From Eubacteriales bacterium (GTDB lineage: Bacteria > Bacillota > Clostridia > Lachnospirales > Lachnospiraceae), in the NCBI GenBank assembly GCA_030533405.1, contig JAUNJF010000022.1, positions 3,364 through 59,405 of the forward strand: a stretch of 56,042 nucleotides of DNA, in the 5' to 3' direction. The notes beneath the pieces were generated by a model. It was not told the origin of the DNA. It saw nothing but the letters and a program-made list of their open reading frames with translations, and did no database searches. Both the position numbers and the translations under genes were made by a program. This document shows positions 33,526 to 40,152 of the stretch, in pieces (within the stretch, counting starts at the first letter, position 1; every line of letters starts with the position of its first letter).

Positions 33526-34569
33526 TCACTCCAACCTATACATCTTATGGTCGTGAATAAACTCAAACAAATCCTCTAGACAGTTACCTTTAAAAAGTTG
33601 GCGATGAAAATATTTATCCGATTCTGCTGCGTGCAATATAGCATCTTCGTTATATGAATTTGCATGCAACACATAAAGTATTTTTGTATCATAGTATATC
33701 TTCCATAATTCAGAATCACTATTAACAATAAAAAAATCAGAATACACATCACAAAGAAAATGATACAATCGTGCTAACGATAGAATCTTTTTCTTTTTTC
33801 TCTTACTAATATTTTTCTTTCTTTTATTTGGCAACCTTTCTATCCCATTGGTTACGATCTTTTTATTTAAATTATGTTTATTCATGCAATTTTTACACAA
33901 ACACAAATACCCCAAAGAATCAACACCAACCACTTCCTCAACATTATCTTCATCAATATTCTTTAAATGAAAACAATCAGGATAATGAACAATATCATTG
34001 CCTTTTCTTCGAATATACTTAACCCTACATTTTTCAATTAATTGATGTTCCTGCATGACCGCATCATAAATATTATGAAGGCCATAAGCCCGCCATAAAG
34101 AATATGACATCTTTTTATCATTGTTCACTATATTCCACCTATTAATACAATTATCAAAGCCAACCACTTTTCCCATAATCGTAAACATGACATCTTGCAT
34201 ACATATACATCTAGGTTTTGAATGGCTAATATTAGCCTCATCCATCTTTGCCAAAAGTATCTCGCTCTCTATACTTGTCCATGTAACTAATACGTCTACT
34301 TCTCCAAATCTTCTAGATATATTTTCTAATTGTTCATCTAATTCCTTTCCTTGAAAAATAACCGTTCGATAATACGGAATTTTCTTTAAAACCCATGGAT
34401 CACATGTTTCATAATACTTTGGTCGCACATTTTTTGAATACTTAGTTTCCTCATTATTTTTTGTGTTAATTTTCTTCCATGAGACACATAATATATCCCG
34501 AAATGGACGTTGTTCTTCATCATAAGATTCACACCACAAAACATTCATAAATACGAAAATCATATTCAT
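33526..34569 (-). CDS. Unknown protein: degenerate exonuclease-like domain plus Cys motif
   Basis: I do not recognise this 347-residue protein with certainty. The N-terminal half follows the DEDDh exonuclease pattern in outline (IFVFMNVLWCESYDEEQ, VDVLVTWTS, SYSLWRAYGLHNIYDAV), but the catalytic acids expected in the first and last blocks are gone, so it should be inactive. The middle has a Cys/His cluster (VHYPDCFHL, YLCLCKNCMNKHNL) that could bind zinc, followed by a very basic stretch (NKRKKNISKRKKKK). The ATG at 34569 shares its A with the stop codon of the 36-codon ORF upstream (TGATG), and AAGGG lies 6 nt before it. Confidence 0.65.
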   Translation of the reverse strand: MNMIFVFMNVLWCESYDEEQRPFRDILCVSWKKINTKNNEETKYSKNVRPKYYETCDPWVLKKIPYYRTVIFQGKELDEQLENISRRFGEVDVLVTWTSIESEILLAKMDEANISHSKPRCICMQDVMFTIMGKVVGFDNCINRWNIVNNDKKMSYSLWRAYGLHNIYDAVMQEHQLIEKCRVKYIRRKGNDIVHYPDCFHLKNIDEDNVEEVVGVDSLGYLCLCKNCMNKHNLNKKIVTNGIERLPNKRKKNISKRKKKKILSLARLYHFLCDVYSDFFIVNSDSELWKIYYDTKILYVLHANSYNEDAILHAAESDKYFHRQLFKGNCLEDLFEFIHDHKMYRLE

Positions 34570-34679
34570 CACCAACCCTTGCAATAACCCCTCTCGACAA
34601 ATGCTTCAATCCCCGAAGTATCACCATCAAATACTGCAAAAATAGCTCCTATTACCAATAAACAAATTTCTAATCCCAT
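34569..34679 (-). CDS. 36-residue ORF coupled to the exonuclease-like gene
   Basis: A short ORF starts with ATG at 34679, with AAGGAG 9 nt before it, and encodes a hydrophobic N-terminus (LEICLLVIGAIFAVF) and a short tail ending GYCKGW. Its TGA overlaps the ATG of the next gene by one base, the usual arrangement for translational coupling. It could be a small membrane protein, a leader peptide that gates translation, or the start of a gene split by a frameshift. Confidence 0.5.
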   Translation of the reverse strand: MGLEICLLVIGAIFAVFDGDTSGIEAFVERGYCKGW

Positions 34680-34712
34680 GTCAATCGTCTCCTTGGTAAA
34701 AAAATGCATATT

Positions 34713-34758
34713 GTTTCTGCATCTAATATAACATTGGAGTGTGACAGACTGCGGCAAA
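34713..34758. repeat. 46-bp duplicated upstream sequence, copy 2
   Basis: Second copy of the sequence at 32675-32720, 42 of 46 identical, placed 34 bp before the ATG of the 36-residue ORF and 92 bp after the macro gene stop codon. Confidence 0.7.
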
Positions 34759-34850
34759 GCAATATTATTTTTTTTAATAATTTTATATTTTACAAATCAC
34801 ATTTCAGGTTTCACAAACGGCTTACCAAAAAAGGAACCTCACTTTGGCGC

Positions 34851-35564
34851 TTACTTTTTAAGAATTACTGCTTTTACAATTTCTTTTCCAAATTTAAAAG
34901 CCATCTCTCGATTCTTAGGATTCTTAAAATAATTAATTCCTTTTTCTAATTGATCAACCATAAACTGCTGAGCAACAATCTTCGCATCATCTACAATCTT
35001 TTTCTTTTCTTTTTTATTTTCGTATAACTTCTGTTCATTTGTTAAATCAATTGGAAGTAATGAGACCTCATATCCTTTACTTTTAATATTAGCAGCTATG
35101 TTATTCCCAAATATAATAATCTGAACATACTCTAAATTTTTTGCCTGATACTTCTCTATACTTTTAACAGCAATCTCAAATGCCAGATCCACATCAAAAC
35201 CATTATTTCCAGATGCCAAAAGCGGAAATGCAATACTTTTACATTCCATTACATCAGCAAGATCTAACGCAGATGCATACGCAGAACTCAATATATCATA
35301 CTCGTTGTGTTCACCATCTATCCACTTTGGAACTACAGTATGAATAATATAATTTGCATTCAGTTCATATCCCAACGTAGGGACAGCTGAACCCATTTCG
35401 CAAAATCCGATTTTATTACATGCTTTTGTAAGGTTCTTACGACCTGCCGCTTTAAAAATCACTTCTGAAGTACCACTTCCCTCTTTTAACCTTTCATTTG
35501 CAGGTAATACTATTGATTCCGCCTTTGAATTTACTATATTACCCTTTAATATTTTAAATTCCAT
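34851..35564 (-). CDS. Macro domain protein with Lys-rich helical tail
   Basis: A second macro-domain protein, 237 residues. ADP-ribose loop residues appear in VLPANERLKEGSGTSEVIF and SIAFPLLASGNNGF, with the usual NYIIHTVVPKW strand between. The ADP-ribose Asn is kept in PAN, but the glycine loop is shortened, so binding rather than hydrolysis is possible. The last ~70 residues are Lys-rich and helical. GGAGG lies 6 nt before the ATG at 35564; the frame is open to 35609. Unlike the macro-HTH fusion at 11-12 kb, it stands among exonuclease-related genes. Confidence 0.88.
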   Translation of the reverse strand: MEFKILKGNIVNSKAESIVLPANERLKEGSGTSEVIFKAAGRKNLTKACNKIGFCEMGSAVPTLGYELNANYIIHTVVPKWIDGEHNEYDILSSAYASALDLADVMECKSIAFPLLASGNNGFDVDLAFEIAVKSIEKYQAKNLEYVQIIIFGNNIAANIKSKGYEVSLLPIDLTNEQKLYENKKEKKKIVDDAKIVAQQFMVDQLEKGINYFKNPKNREMAFKFGKEIVKAVILKK

Positions 35565-35676
35565 ATTTAACCTCCAATTCATTCTTCCTTGCAATTTTTG
35601 TCTCATCACTCAAATCGCCTCATAAAACATTTTTGTAACACCTTTATCATCAAATGATACCACACATACCTAATCT

Positions 35677-35775
35677 TTACCATCTACTCCACATCTCATA
35701 TTCCTTTAAATCCTTTGTGGATTTATATGCTGTTTTTATTTCTTTGGGGACGAATATGTTTTGTATGTATTTGTA
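35677..35775 (-). pseudogene. Remnant of an exonuclease C-terminal tail
   Basis: On the minus strand this stretch begins with sequence almost identical to the exonuclease tail (ACAAATACATACAAAACAT, TTCGTC, AAAAACAG in register) and translates to TNTYKTYSSPKK before a stop. After frame changes it ends EYEMWSRW-stop, like the EDYWEDW-stop of the other tail. No catalytic part of the gene is present upstream. It is a decayed copy of the region at 31815-31979. Confidence 0.55.
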
Positions 35776-35779
35776 CTCC

Positions 35780-35808
35780 AAAAAAGGAACCTCACTCCGT
35801 GAAGTTCC
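35780..35808 (-). terminator. Intrinsic terminator after the DUF6591-type lipoprotein
   Basis: On the minus strand GGAACTTCAC-GGA-GTGAGGTTCC (10-bp stem with one G-T) is followed by six T. It lies about 110 bp after the stop codon of the lipoprotein gene. The 3' half with its T run is also found at 34827-34844 and, with changes, near 28567. Confidence 0.88.
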
Positions 35809-35918
35809 CTTCTTCAGATAATGTTGTATTTGGATTAATCAATACAAACAAATAAACACCCAACATATCACACATACATGTGATATGTCAGATGCTATCA
35901 TTTCTTAACAGACCTAAT

Positions 35919-36443
35919 TTACTGAACTGCTACTTCCAATAATTTCTTATTAATTCTTGTTGTGACATCAAAGTAGTACATCGTCTCTGCTTCATTCATT
36001 TCTTCATCACCAAGCTTATCCATTTTCTTCATTGTATCCGCATATTGCGTCATATAGTTTGCATAATCTATAAGCAATGAAGTCGTATCTGAAGAACTAG
36101 AATATTTCTTCATAAATGCAATATACTCATCAAAGAATTTCTCGTAACTGTCCATAGCCTCTTTGAATTCCGGATGCATACCATCCACTAGATTGTCATC
36201 TTCTTTGCTTTCTTCCGTTGTATCTTTCTCTGCCTCTTCGTTAGTATCATCCGTTTCGTTCGAATCTTCTGTTTTGTTTGAGTCCTCTGTTACCTTTTTC
36301 GTAACTTCTTCTGTTGTCGTTATCTCCGCTTCCTCAATTACATCCTTTACTATTTCTTTTGCTAATTCGGATCTACAACCACATGCTCCTAACATCAAAA
36401 CACATACACTACCCAAGCATAACTTTTTAAATACTTTCTTCAT
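35919..36443 (-). CDS. Small lipoprotein, DUF6591-like
   Basis: A 174-residue lipoprotein. The signal peptide ends in lipobox LGAC with Cys21, followed by another Cys pair (GCR). A Glu/Thr/Asp-rich spacer (about 38-85) separates it from a helical C-terminal domain (EFKEAMDSYEKFFDEYIAF, YANYMTQYADTM), which resembles the DUF6591 domain of Bacillota lipoproteins. Function is unknown. GAGG stands upstream of the ATG, and the MerR gene ends 63 bp upstream on the same strand, so the two are probably co-transcribed. Confidence 0.8.
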   Translation of the reverse strand: MKKVFKKLCLGSVCVLMLGACGCRSELAKEIVKDVIEEAEITTTEEVTKKVTEDSNKTEDSNETDDTNEEAEKDTTEESKEDDNLVDGMHPEFKEAMDSYEKFFDEYIAFMKKYSSSSDTTSLLIDYANYMTQYADTMKKMDKLGDEEMNEAETMYYFDVTTRINKKLLEVAVQ

Positions 36444-36506
36444 TTCTTATACCTCGCTTCTTATAATTTGTAATGAATTTTGAAAGTAGCCTTGCTAGTC
36501 ATCCAT

Positions 36507-36836
36507 TTACAATTCCTTTATTTTTTGTTCCACATGAATTATTAATTGCTCCATTTTGTCACGTTTCAATTTCAGACATTCAAGTCGTTCCCTAAGAACC
36601 TTTTTCTTCATGTCATCCGTGGCATCAATAATTTTGCCAATATCTTTCACACGAAAGCCAATTTCCTGGTACATCCTAATTAACTTGATTCGTTCAATCG
36701 ATTTGTCATCATAAAGCAAATATCCCATTTTCGTTTTACCAGTTGCATGAACCAAACCTTCCTTTTCATAGCCTTGAATCGCGCGCCTGGAAATACCCGT
36801 ATCTTCTACAACTTCTCTTAACAATTTACCTTCCAT
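36507..36836 (-). CDS. MerR-family transcription regulator
   Basis: A 109-residue regulator. The winged HTH (LLREVVEDTGISRRAIQGYE, DDKSIERIKLIRMYQEIGF) is followed by a long coiled dimerisation helix and lacks a C-terminal effector domain. AGGAGG lies 8 nt before the ATG at 36836 (MEGKLL). MerR proteins activate promoters with overlong spacers by binding a palindrome between the boxes. The site GCACGTTATGTGC lies about 27 bp before the start codon, and the same palindrome precedes the 40034 operon, so both are its likely targets. It is followed by a lipoprotein gene. Confidence 0.92.
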   Translation of the reverse strand: MEGKLLREVVEDTGISRRAIQGYEKEGLVHATGKTKMGYLLYDDKSIERIKLIRMYQEIGFRVKDIGKIIDATDDMKKKVLRERLECLKLKRDKMEQLIIHVEQKIKEL

Positions 36837-36862
36837 AGTCATACCTCCTATAGCTTGAAACT

Positions 36863-36875
36863 GCACGTTATGTGC
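36863..36875. promoter_or_regulatory. MerR operator candidate before its own gene
   Basis: GCACGTTATGTGC (near-perfect palindrome around one base) is preceded on the minus strand by TTGACA, a consensus -35 box. The same motif, as a perfect palindrome, lies at 40077-40089. The -10 box is not obvious. Confidence 0.55.
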
Positions 36876-36913
36876 TGTCAACATGTAAAATGTCAGATTG
36901 CAAAAGCCACTTT

Positions 36914-37046
36914 CATAACATGGCTTGTAAATTTCGCGTGCACTTCGCTATAAGAGAATTTGTAAATTTCGCGAATGCATTTCATAACAGAAGATGTGAT
37001 TTTCGCGTGCAGTAATCCTAATAACAAGACTCGTAATTTCCACACA
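36914..37046 (-). repeat. Four degenerate tandem repeats of about 35 bp
   Basis: The motif TTGTAAATTTCGCG occurs at 36925-36938 and 36960-36973, with related ATGTGATTTTCGCG at 36994-37007 and TCGTAATTTCCACA at 37030-37043. Each unit begins near ATAACA. The period is 34-36 bp, about three and a half helical turns. The array lies 90-210 bp upstream of the MerR start codon. Confidence 0.7.
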
Positions 37047-37072
37047 AAAAAAAGAGTGCCTCAATGACACTC
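37046..37072 (-). terminator. Intrinsic terminator of the DUF4230-like operon
   Basis: On the minus strand the stem GAGTGTC-ATTGA-GGCACTC (37072-37054, one G-U) runs into eight T (37053-37046), 16 bp after the stop codon of the last gene in the operon. Confidence 0.9.
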
Positions 37073-37087
37073 TCTTAATCCAATCCG

Positions 37088-37864
37088 TTACTCTGTAAAC
37101 TGAACCTCTACATTCAAATTATCAAATTCAGGATTTAACTCTTTTATTAAATTTGAAATCAACATTTTTGCTGAAGATTCGGCATTTTCATAATATTCTT
37201 GATTTGACACTACTGACTGATATATTTTCTCAGCCCCTTCTTGTCTCATACTAACAACAAGGTTCTCGCCTGCAGCTATTGAACCATTAGCTAAAAATTT
37301 ATCATTTTTATACAATAATTGCTTGTCGCTTACTGTAGTGAAATGCTTTCTATCCATAATCGGTTTAGGTACTCTTGCCCATACATGTTGGTTTTCGGCA
37401 TCAAAAATAAATTCTGCACAAGTCAAATCAACTGTATATACTCCTTTTGCAATCACCTCTAACCATAATTCATCCTTTTCTAAATTATCATTCGCTTTTT
37501 CAATTATAATTTCCGATCCTGAAACTTCTAGAACCTCTAAATCAGCTTTTTCCCGAACATTACCTAACTGTAAAACAACTCTATTTTTTACATGATTATT
37601 TGCCTCAGCCACATCATAACTAATTCGATACGCATATTCTTCCTTCTCCTTACGCGCCTTTTCCTTGCTATTCTCCATATCCTCTTGATATGCCACTTCA
37701 GCAGAATTAGCACCAATTGTAATAGAACGTATAGTTATATAAACTCCTAACGTAAGAACAAGAGCTGAAACAACAATCAAAGCAACAAATATCGTAACAG
37801 AATTCTTCTTTTTTCTTTTAGGGGTCTGTTTCTCTGCATTCTGAATATCTTTTTTATCCTTCAT
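37088..37864 (-). CDS. Membrane-anchored protein, DUF4230-like, third in operon
   Basis: A 258-residue protein with a Lys-rich N-terminus, one membrane helix (about 25-48) and an extracellular part. The pattern of YTVDLTCAEFIF, VWARVPKPIMDRKHF and a final helix-strand pair (AKMLISNLIKELN, NVEVQF) resembles the DUF4230 fold of small bacterial membrane proteins; this is tentative. It is similar in outline to the next gene upstream, so the two look like paralogues. AGGAG lies 5 nt before the ATG at 37864, within the stop region of the preceding gene. Function is unknown. Confidence 0.7.
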   Translation of the reverse strand: MKDKKDIQNAEKQTPKRKKKNSVTIFVALIVVSALVLTLGVYITIRSITIGANSAEVAYQEDMENSKEKARKEKEEYAYRISYDVAEANNHVKNRVVLQLGNVREKADLEVLEVSGSEIIIEKANDNLEKDELWLEVIAKGVYTVDLTCAEFIFDAENQHVWARVPKPIMDRKHFTTVSDKQLLYKNDKFLANGSIAAGENLVVSMRQEGAEKIYQSVVSNQEYYENAESSAKMLISNLIKELNPEFDNLNVEVQFTE

Positions 37865-37866
37865 AA

Positions 37867-38667
37867 TCACTCCTCACTTTCTTTTGATTCTTCATACATT
37901 TCATTCCCCTTAACATCACTTTTCTCAATAGGTTTGATTTTCGAATCAACTATATTCACTTGTACAATTACTTCATCCTTACTCATCGCTTTTACCAACA
38001 TGGTGACTTGATTATTGACTGCTTCATAGGCTTGATCCGAAACAGATGATGTTTCAGATAATTTTTCGAGTAATTTCTCTTCAATTTCTTTCTGTGTATT
38101 TTTTTCTGCTTCAATACCTGATTCAGTTTTTCCATTAAAAAATTTACTCTCCCATTCTGTCACAGTCTTCATCTTTGTATCATCAACAAAAATATTAACA
38201 TCTAAATTGGGAATATTTACTATAACAGTATTATTCTCCTGTTCTATCTCTGCATGATTCAAATCAACAGAAATCACACCCATGCCTTCATATACTCGTA
38301 AAGAAGCATATTTACAAACATTAACAGGTACATTTTCCTCGGAATCATCACCATATGTATGAATATTCCACGCCTTAATGTCTGTAGTCAATACTTCAAG
38401 TCTTCCTAATTTTGAAATTTCGGTCACATAATCAACTTTTGTATCCTTTGCGCTTTTTCCATCCTCCTCACCAGCTTTTGAACCCTTAACCATACCAGAT
38501 TCAATTCCTTCCATAGAACCAACTGCTGTTCCAACTGCAGTACCTATTCTACTTCCTATCTCTTTTCCATTGTTTTTTGCCGCAAAATAATTGGGCAAAA
38601 CCAAACCAAAGAAGGCAATAATAACAGATATAAAAATTAAAGCAGATATTATTTTAAATTTCTTCAC
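37867..38667 (-). CDS. Membrane-anchored protein, DUF4230-like, second in operon
   Basis: A 266-residue protein with one N-terminal membrane helix (about 5-29), a Gly-rich stretch (GSRIGTAVGTAVGSMEGIESG) and an extracellular domain with DUF4230-like strands (SLRVYEGMGVISVDLNHAEI, VIVNIPNLDVNIFVDD). It starts with GTG at 38667, whose G is shared with the TAG of the preceding gene, and AAAGGGG is 8 nt upstream. The three genes of this operon (lipoprotein and two membrane proteins) probably form one envelope complex, possibly controlled by the MerR protein. This is inference. Confidence 0.7.
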   Translation of the reverse strand: MKKFKIISALIFISVIIAFFGLVLPNYFAAKNNGKEIGSRIGTAVGTAVGSMEGIESGMVKGSKAGEEDGKSAKDTKVDYVTEISKLGRLEVLTTDIKAWNIHTYGDDSEENVPVNVCKYASLRVYEGMGVISVDLNHAEIEQENNTVIVNIPNLDVNIFVDDTKMKTVTEWESKFFNGKTESGIEAEKNTQKEIEEKLLEKLSETSSVSDQAYEAVNNQVTMLVKAMSKDEVIVQVNIVDSKIKPIEKSDVKGNEMYEESKESEE

Positions 38668-40034
38668 TACTTTGCCCCTTTCTTTTCGATTTCTATATAA
38701 TCCTCCGCAACAATTGTCTTACCATCCAATTCACTTGTAATTTTTATTTTTTCTTCAATTATATTTTTCCTGTCAAACAGTCCTTCAAAGAATCCTTTTT
38801 TTATCCTATAATTATCATCTGTCAGTGTATATTGCATTTCAAGTTTTTGTCCATCCCTTATTAACACTGTTCCACTAACGGGTTTTCCATCAAGCAGGAA
38901 TTTGCACTCTCCATGCGCTTCCTTATCAGAAAGAGTCACTTCATACTTTTTGTTTACTTCAATACTAACCTGATTACTTTTGGCATCTGTAACTTCGAAC
39001 TTATACGCCAATTTATCATCTTTTTTTTCAGGCTTAGAAATTTTAACATCATCAGAATAAACTCGAAATTCTGGATTCACTTCCAAGTACACAATCTGAC
39101 CTAACTTTAAATTAGATATTTTTTCTGAAACCGTTTGTTTTTCATTATCCACATTTACTAACAAAATTGCTTTTTCCAGCTTATCATCCGTGTCGACCTT
39201 TACATGCATATACTTATGTAATTCCACTTCATAAGAACTATCATTCTTTTGAGAATCAGATTTTGGAAATTCCACACATCCCTGAGAATGAGAAAAACAT
39301 GAAGGAATTGAATTTACAAAATAGTATTCTTCTGCATCATATTCGCACTTAACCGTATATGACTCACGTGCATCAACCTCAGCATCTTTGTCATGAATTT
39401 CATCATTAACTTTCCAAACTGAAGATACAACCTCATGTTTACCTTCCAAATCAGCATAATATGTGTTAAAATTCAACTTCTTAGTCTGATATTCTCCAAC
39501 TGGAACAATAGAAATCTTAGACCCCTTAAAGTTATCAGGTATTGTATATACAAGATTAATGCTTCCGTTTGTACTTCCCAGAAGACTATATTCATTTTCT
39601 TCGGTAACTTCATAAATCTGATATTCTAAAAATACATAGGACGCCATTCTTTCATTATTCACATCAACCTGCGAAGCATATAAGCTATCGCCAGGATTCA
39701 TGTAACAATATGAAGCATTTATCTCTTGCTGCATATTAGGATCCGTATAAAACTTCATTTTTAAAAAACTATTCGTTGCCAACGACACTTGTACTTGGCC
39801 ACTTGGCAATTTATTATGTTGCTCCTCTAAATCTGCAAGCTGTTCTCCTCTATAATATCCCTCATCATCAATCTCTTGATTTTGACTTAATTTATTATAT
39901 AGTGCATACTCTGACGATTTATCAATGCCTGCCCGTTTTTCCATTTGCTTTTGAATTAAGCCATCATATTGGGAACAGCCTGACAAACAAAAAGCAGCTA
40001 ACATTACTTGGCTCACTACTATTGCTTTCTTCAT
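38667..40034 (-). CDS. Large lipoprotein, first gene of the DUF4230-like operon
   Basis: A 455-residue lipoprotein with lipobox LSGC at about residues 18-21. The rest is a soluble surface protein with Asp/Lys/Glu-rich strands, suggestive of several beta-sandwich or Ig-like domains (YTVKCEYDAEEYYFVNS, KKYEVTLSDKEAHGECKF, DGKTIVAEDYIEI). No family is recognised. GGTGG lies about 8 nt before the ATG at 40034; an in-frame GTG at 40046 is upstream. The palindromic MerR-like site lies 42 bp upstream of the start codon. Confidence 0.75.
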   Translation of the reverse strand: MKKAIVVSQVMLAAFCLSGCSQYDGLIQKQMEKRAGIDKSSEYALYNKLSQNQEIDDEGYYRGEQLADLEEQHNKLPSGQVQVSLATNSFLKMKFYTDPNMQQEINASYCYMNPGDSLYASQVDVNNERMASYVFLEYQIYEVTEENEYSLLGSTNGSINLVYTIPDNFKGSKISIVPVGEYQTKKLNFNTYYADLEGKHEVVSSVWKVNDEIHDKDAEVDARESYTVKCEYDAEEYYFVNSIPSCFSHSQGCVEFPKSDSQKNDSSYEVELHKYMHVKVDTDDKLEKAILLVNVDNEKQTVSEKISNLKLGQIVYLEVNPEFRVYSDDVKISKPEKKDDKLAYKFEVTDAKSNQVSIEVNKKYEVTLSDKEAHGECKFLLDGKPVSGTVLIRDGQKLEMQYTLTDDNYRIKKGFFEGLFDRKNIIEEKIKITSELDGKTIVAEDYIEIEKKGAK

Positions 40035-40076
40035 ATGTTCTTCCACCTTATCATTTGTTTTGTTTATATTATTACT

Positions 40077-40089
40077 GCACGTTACGTGC
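40077..40089. promoter_or_regulatory. MerR operator candidate of the lipoprotein operon
   Basis: GCACGTTACGTGC is a perfect palindrome around its central base. On the minus strand it is preceded by TTGTTA and followed by TAATAT and TATAAA, so it sits between plausible -35 and -10 boxes, as expected for MerR-type control. The same site is found before the MerR gene. Confidence 0.6.
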
Positions 40090-40152
40090 TAACAATACTC
40101 TTTTACACCACTACTGCATATAATCATTCTTTGCTCCAGGAAAATATAACAG

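Larger units (their letters stand above)
35565..35918. other. 354-bp intergenic region with a gene remnant and terminator
   Basis: Besides the exonuclease-tail remnant (35677-35775) and the terminator (35780-35808), this region contains the leader of the macro gene, which is AT-rich and without a clear promoter, and a short stretch after the lipoprotein gene with the near-palindrome ACATACATGTGATATGT (35872-35888). Confidence 0.55.

Noticed and set aside
36914-37046. CRISPR array
   Set aside because: The repeats are short, diverged and back to back with no unique spacers of constant length, and there are no cas genes.
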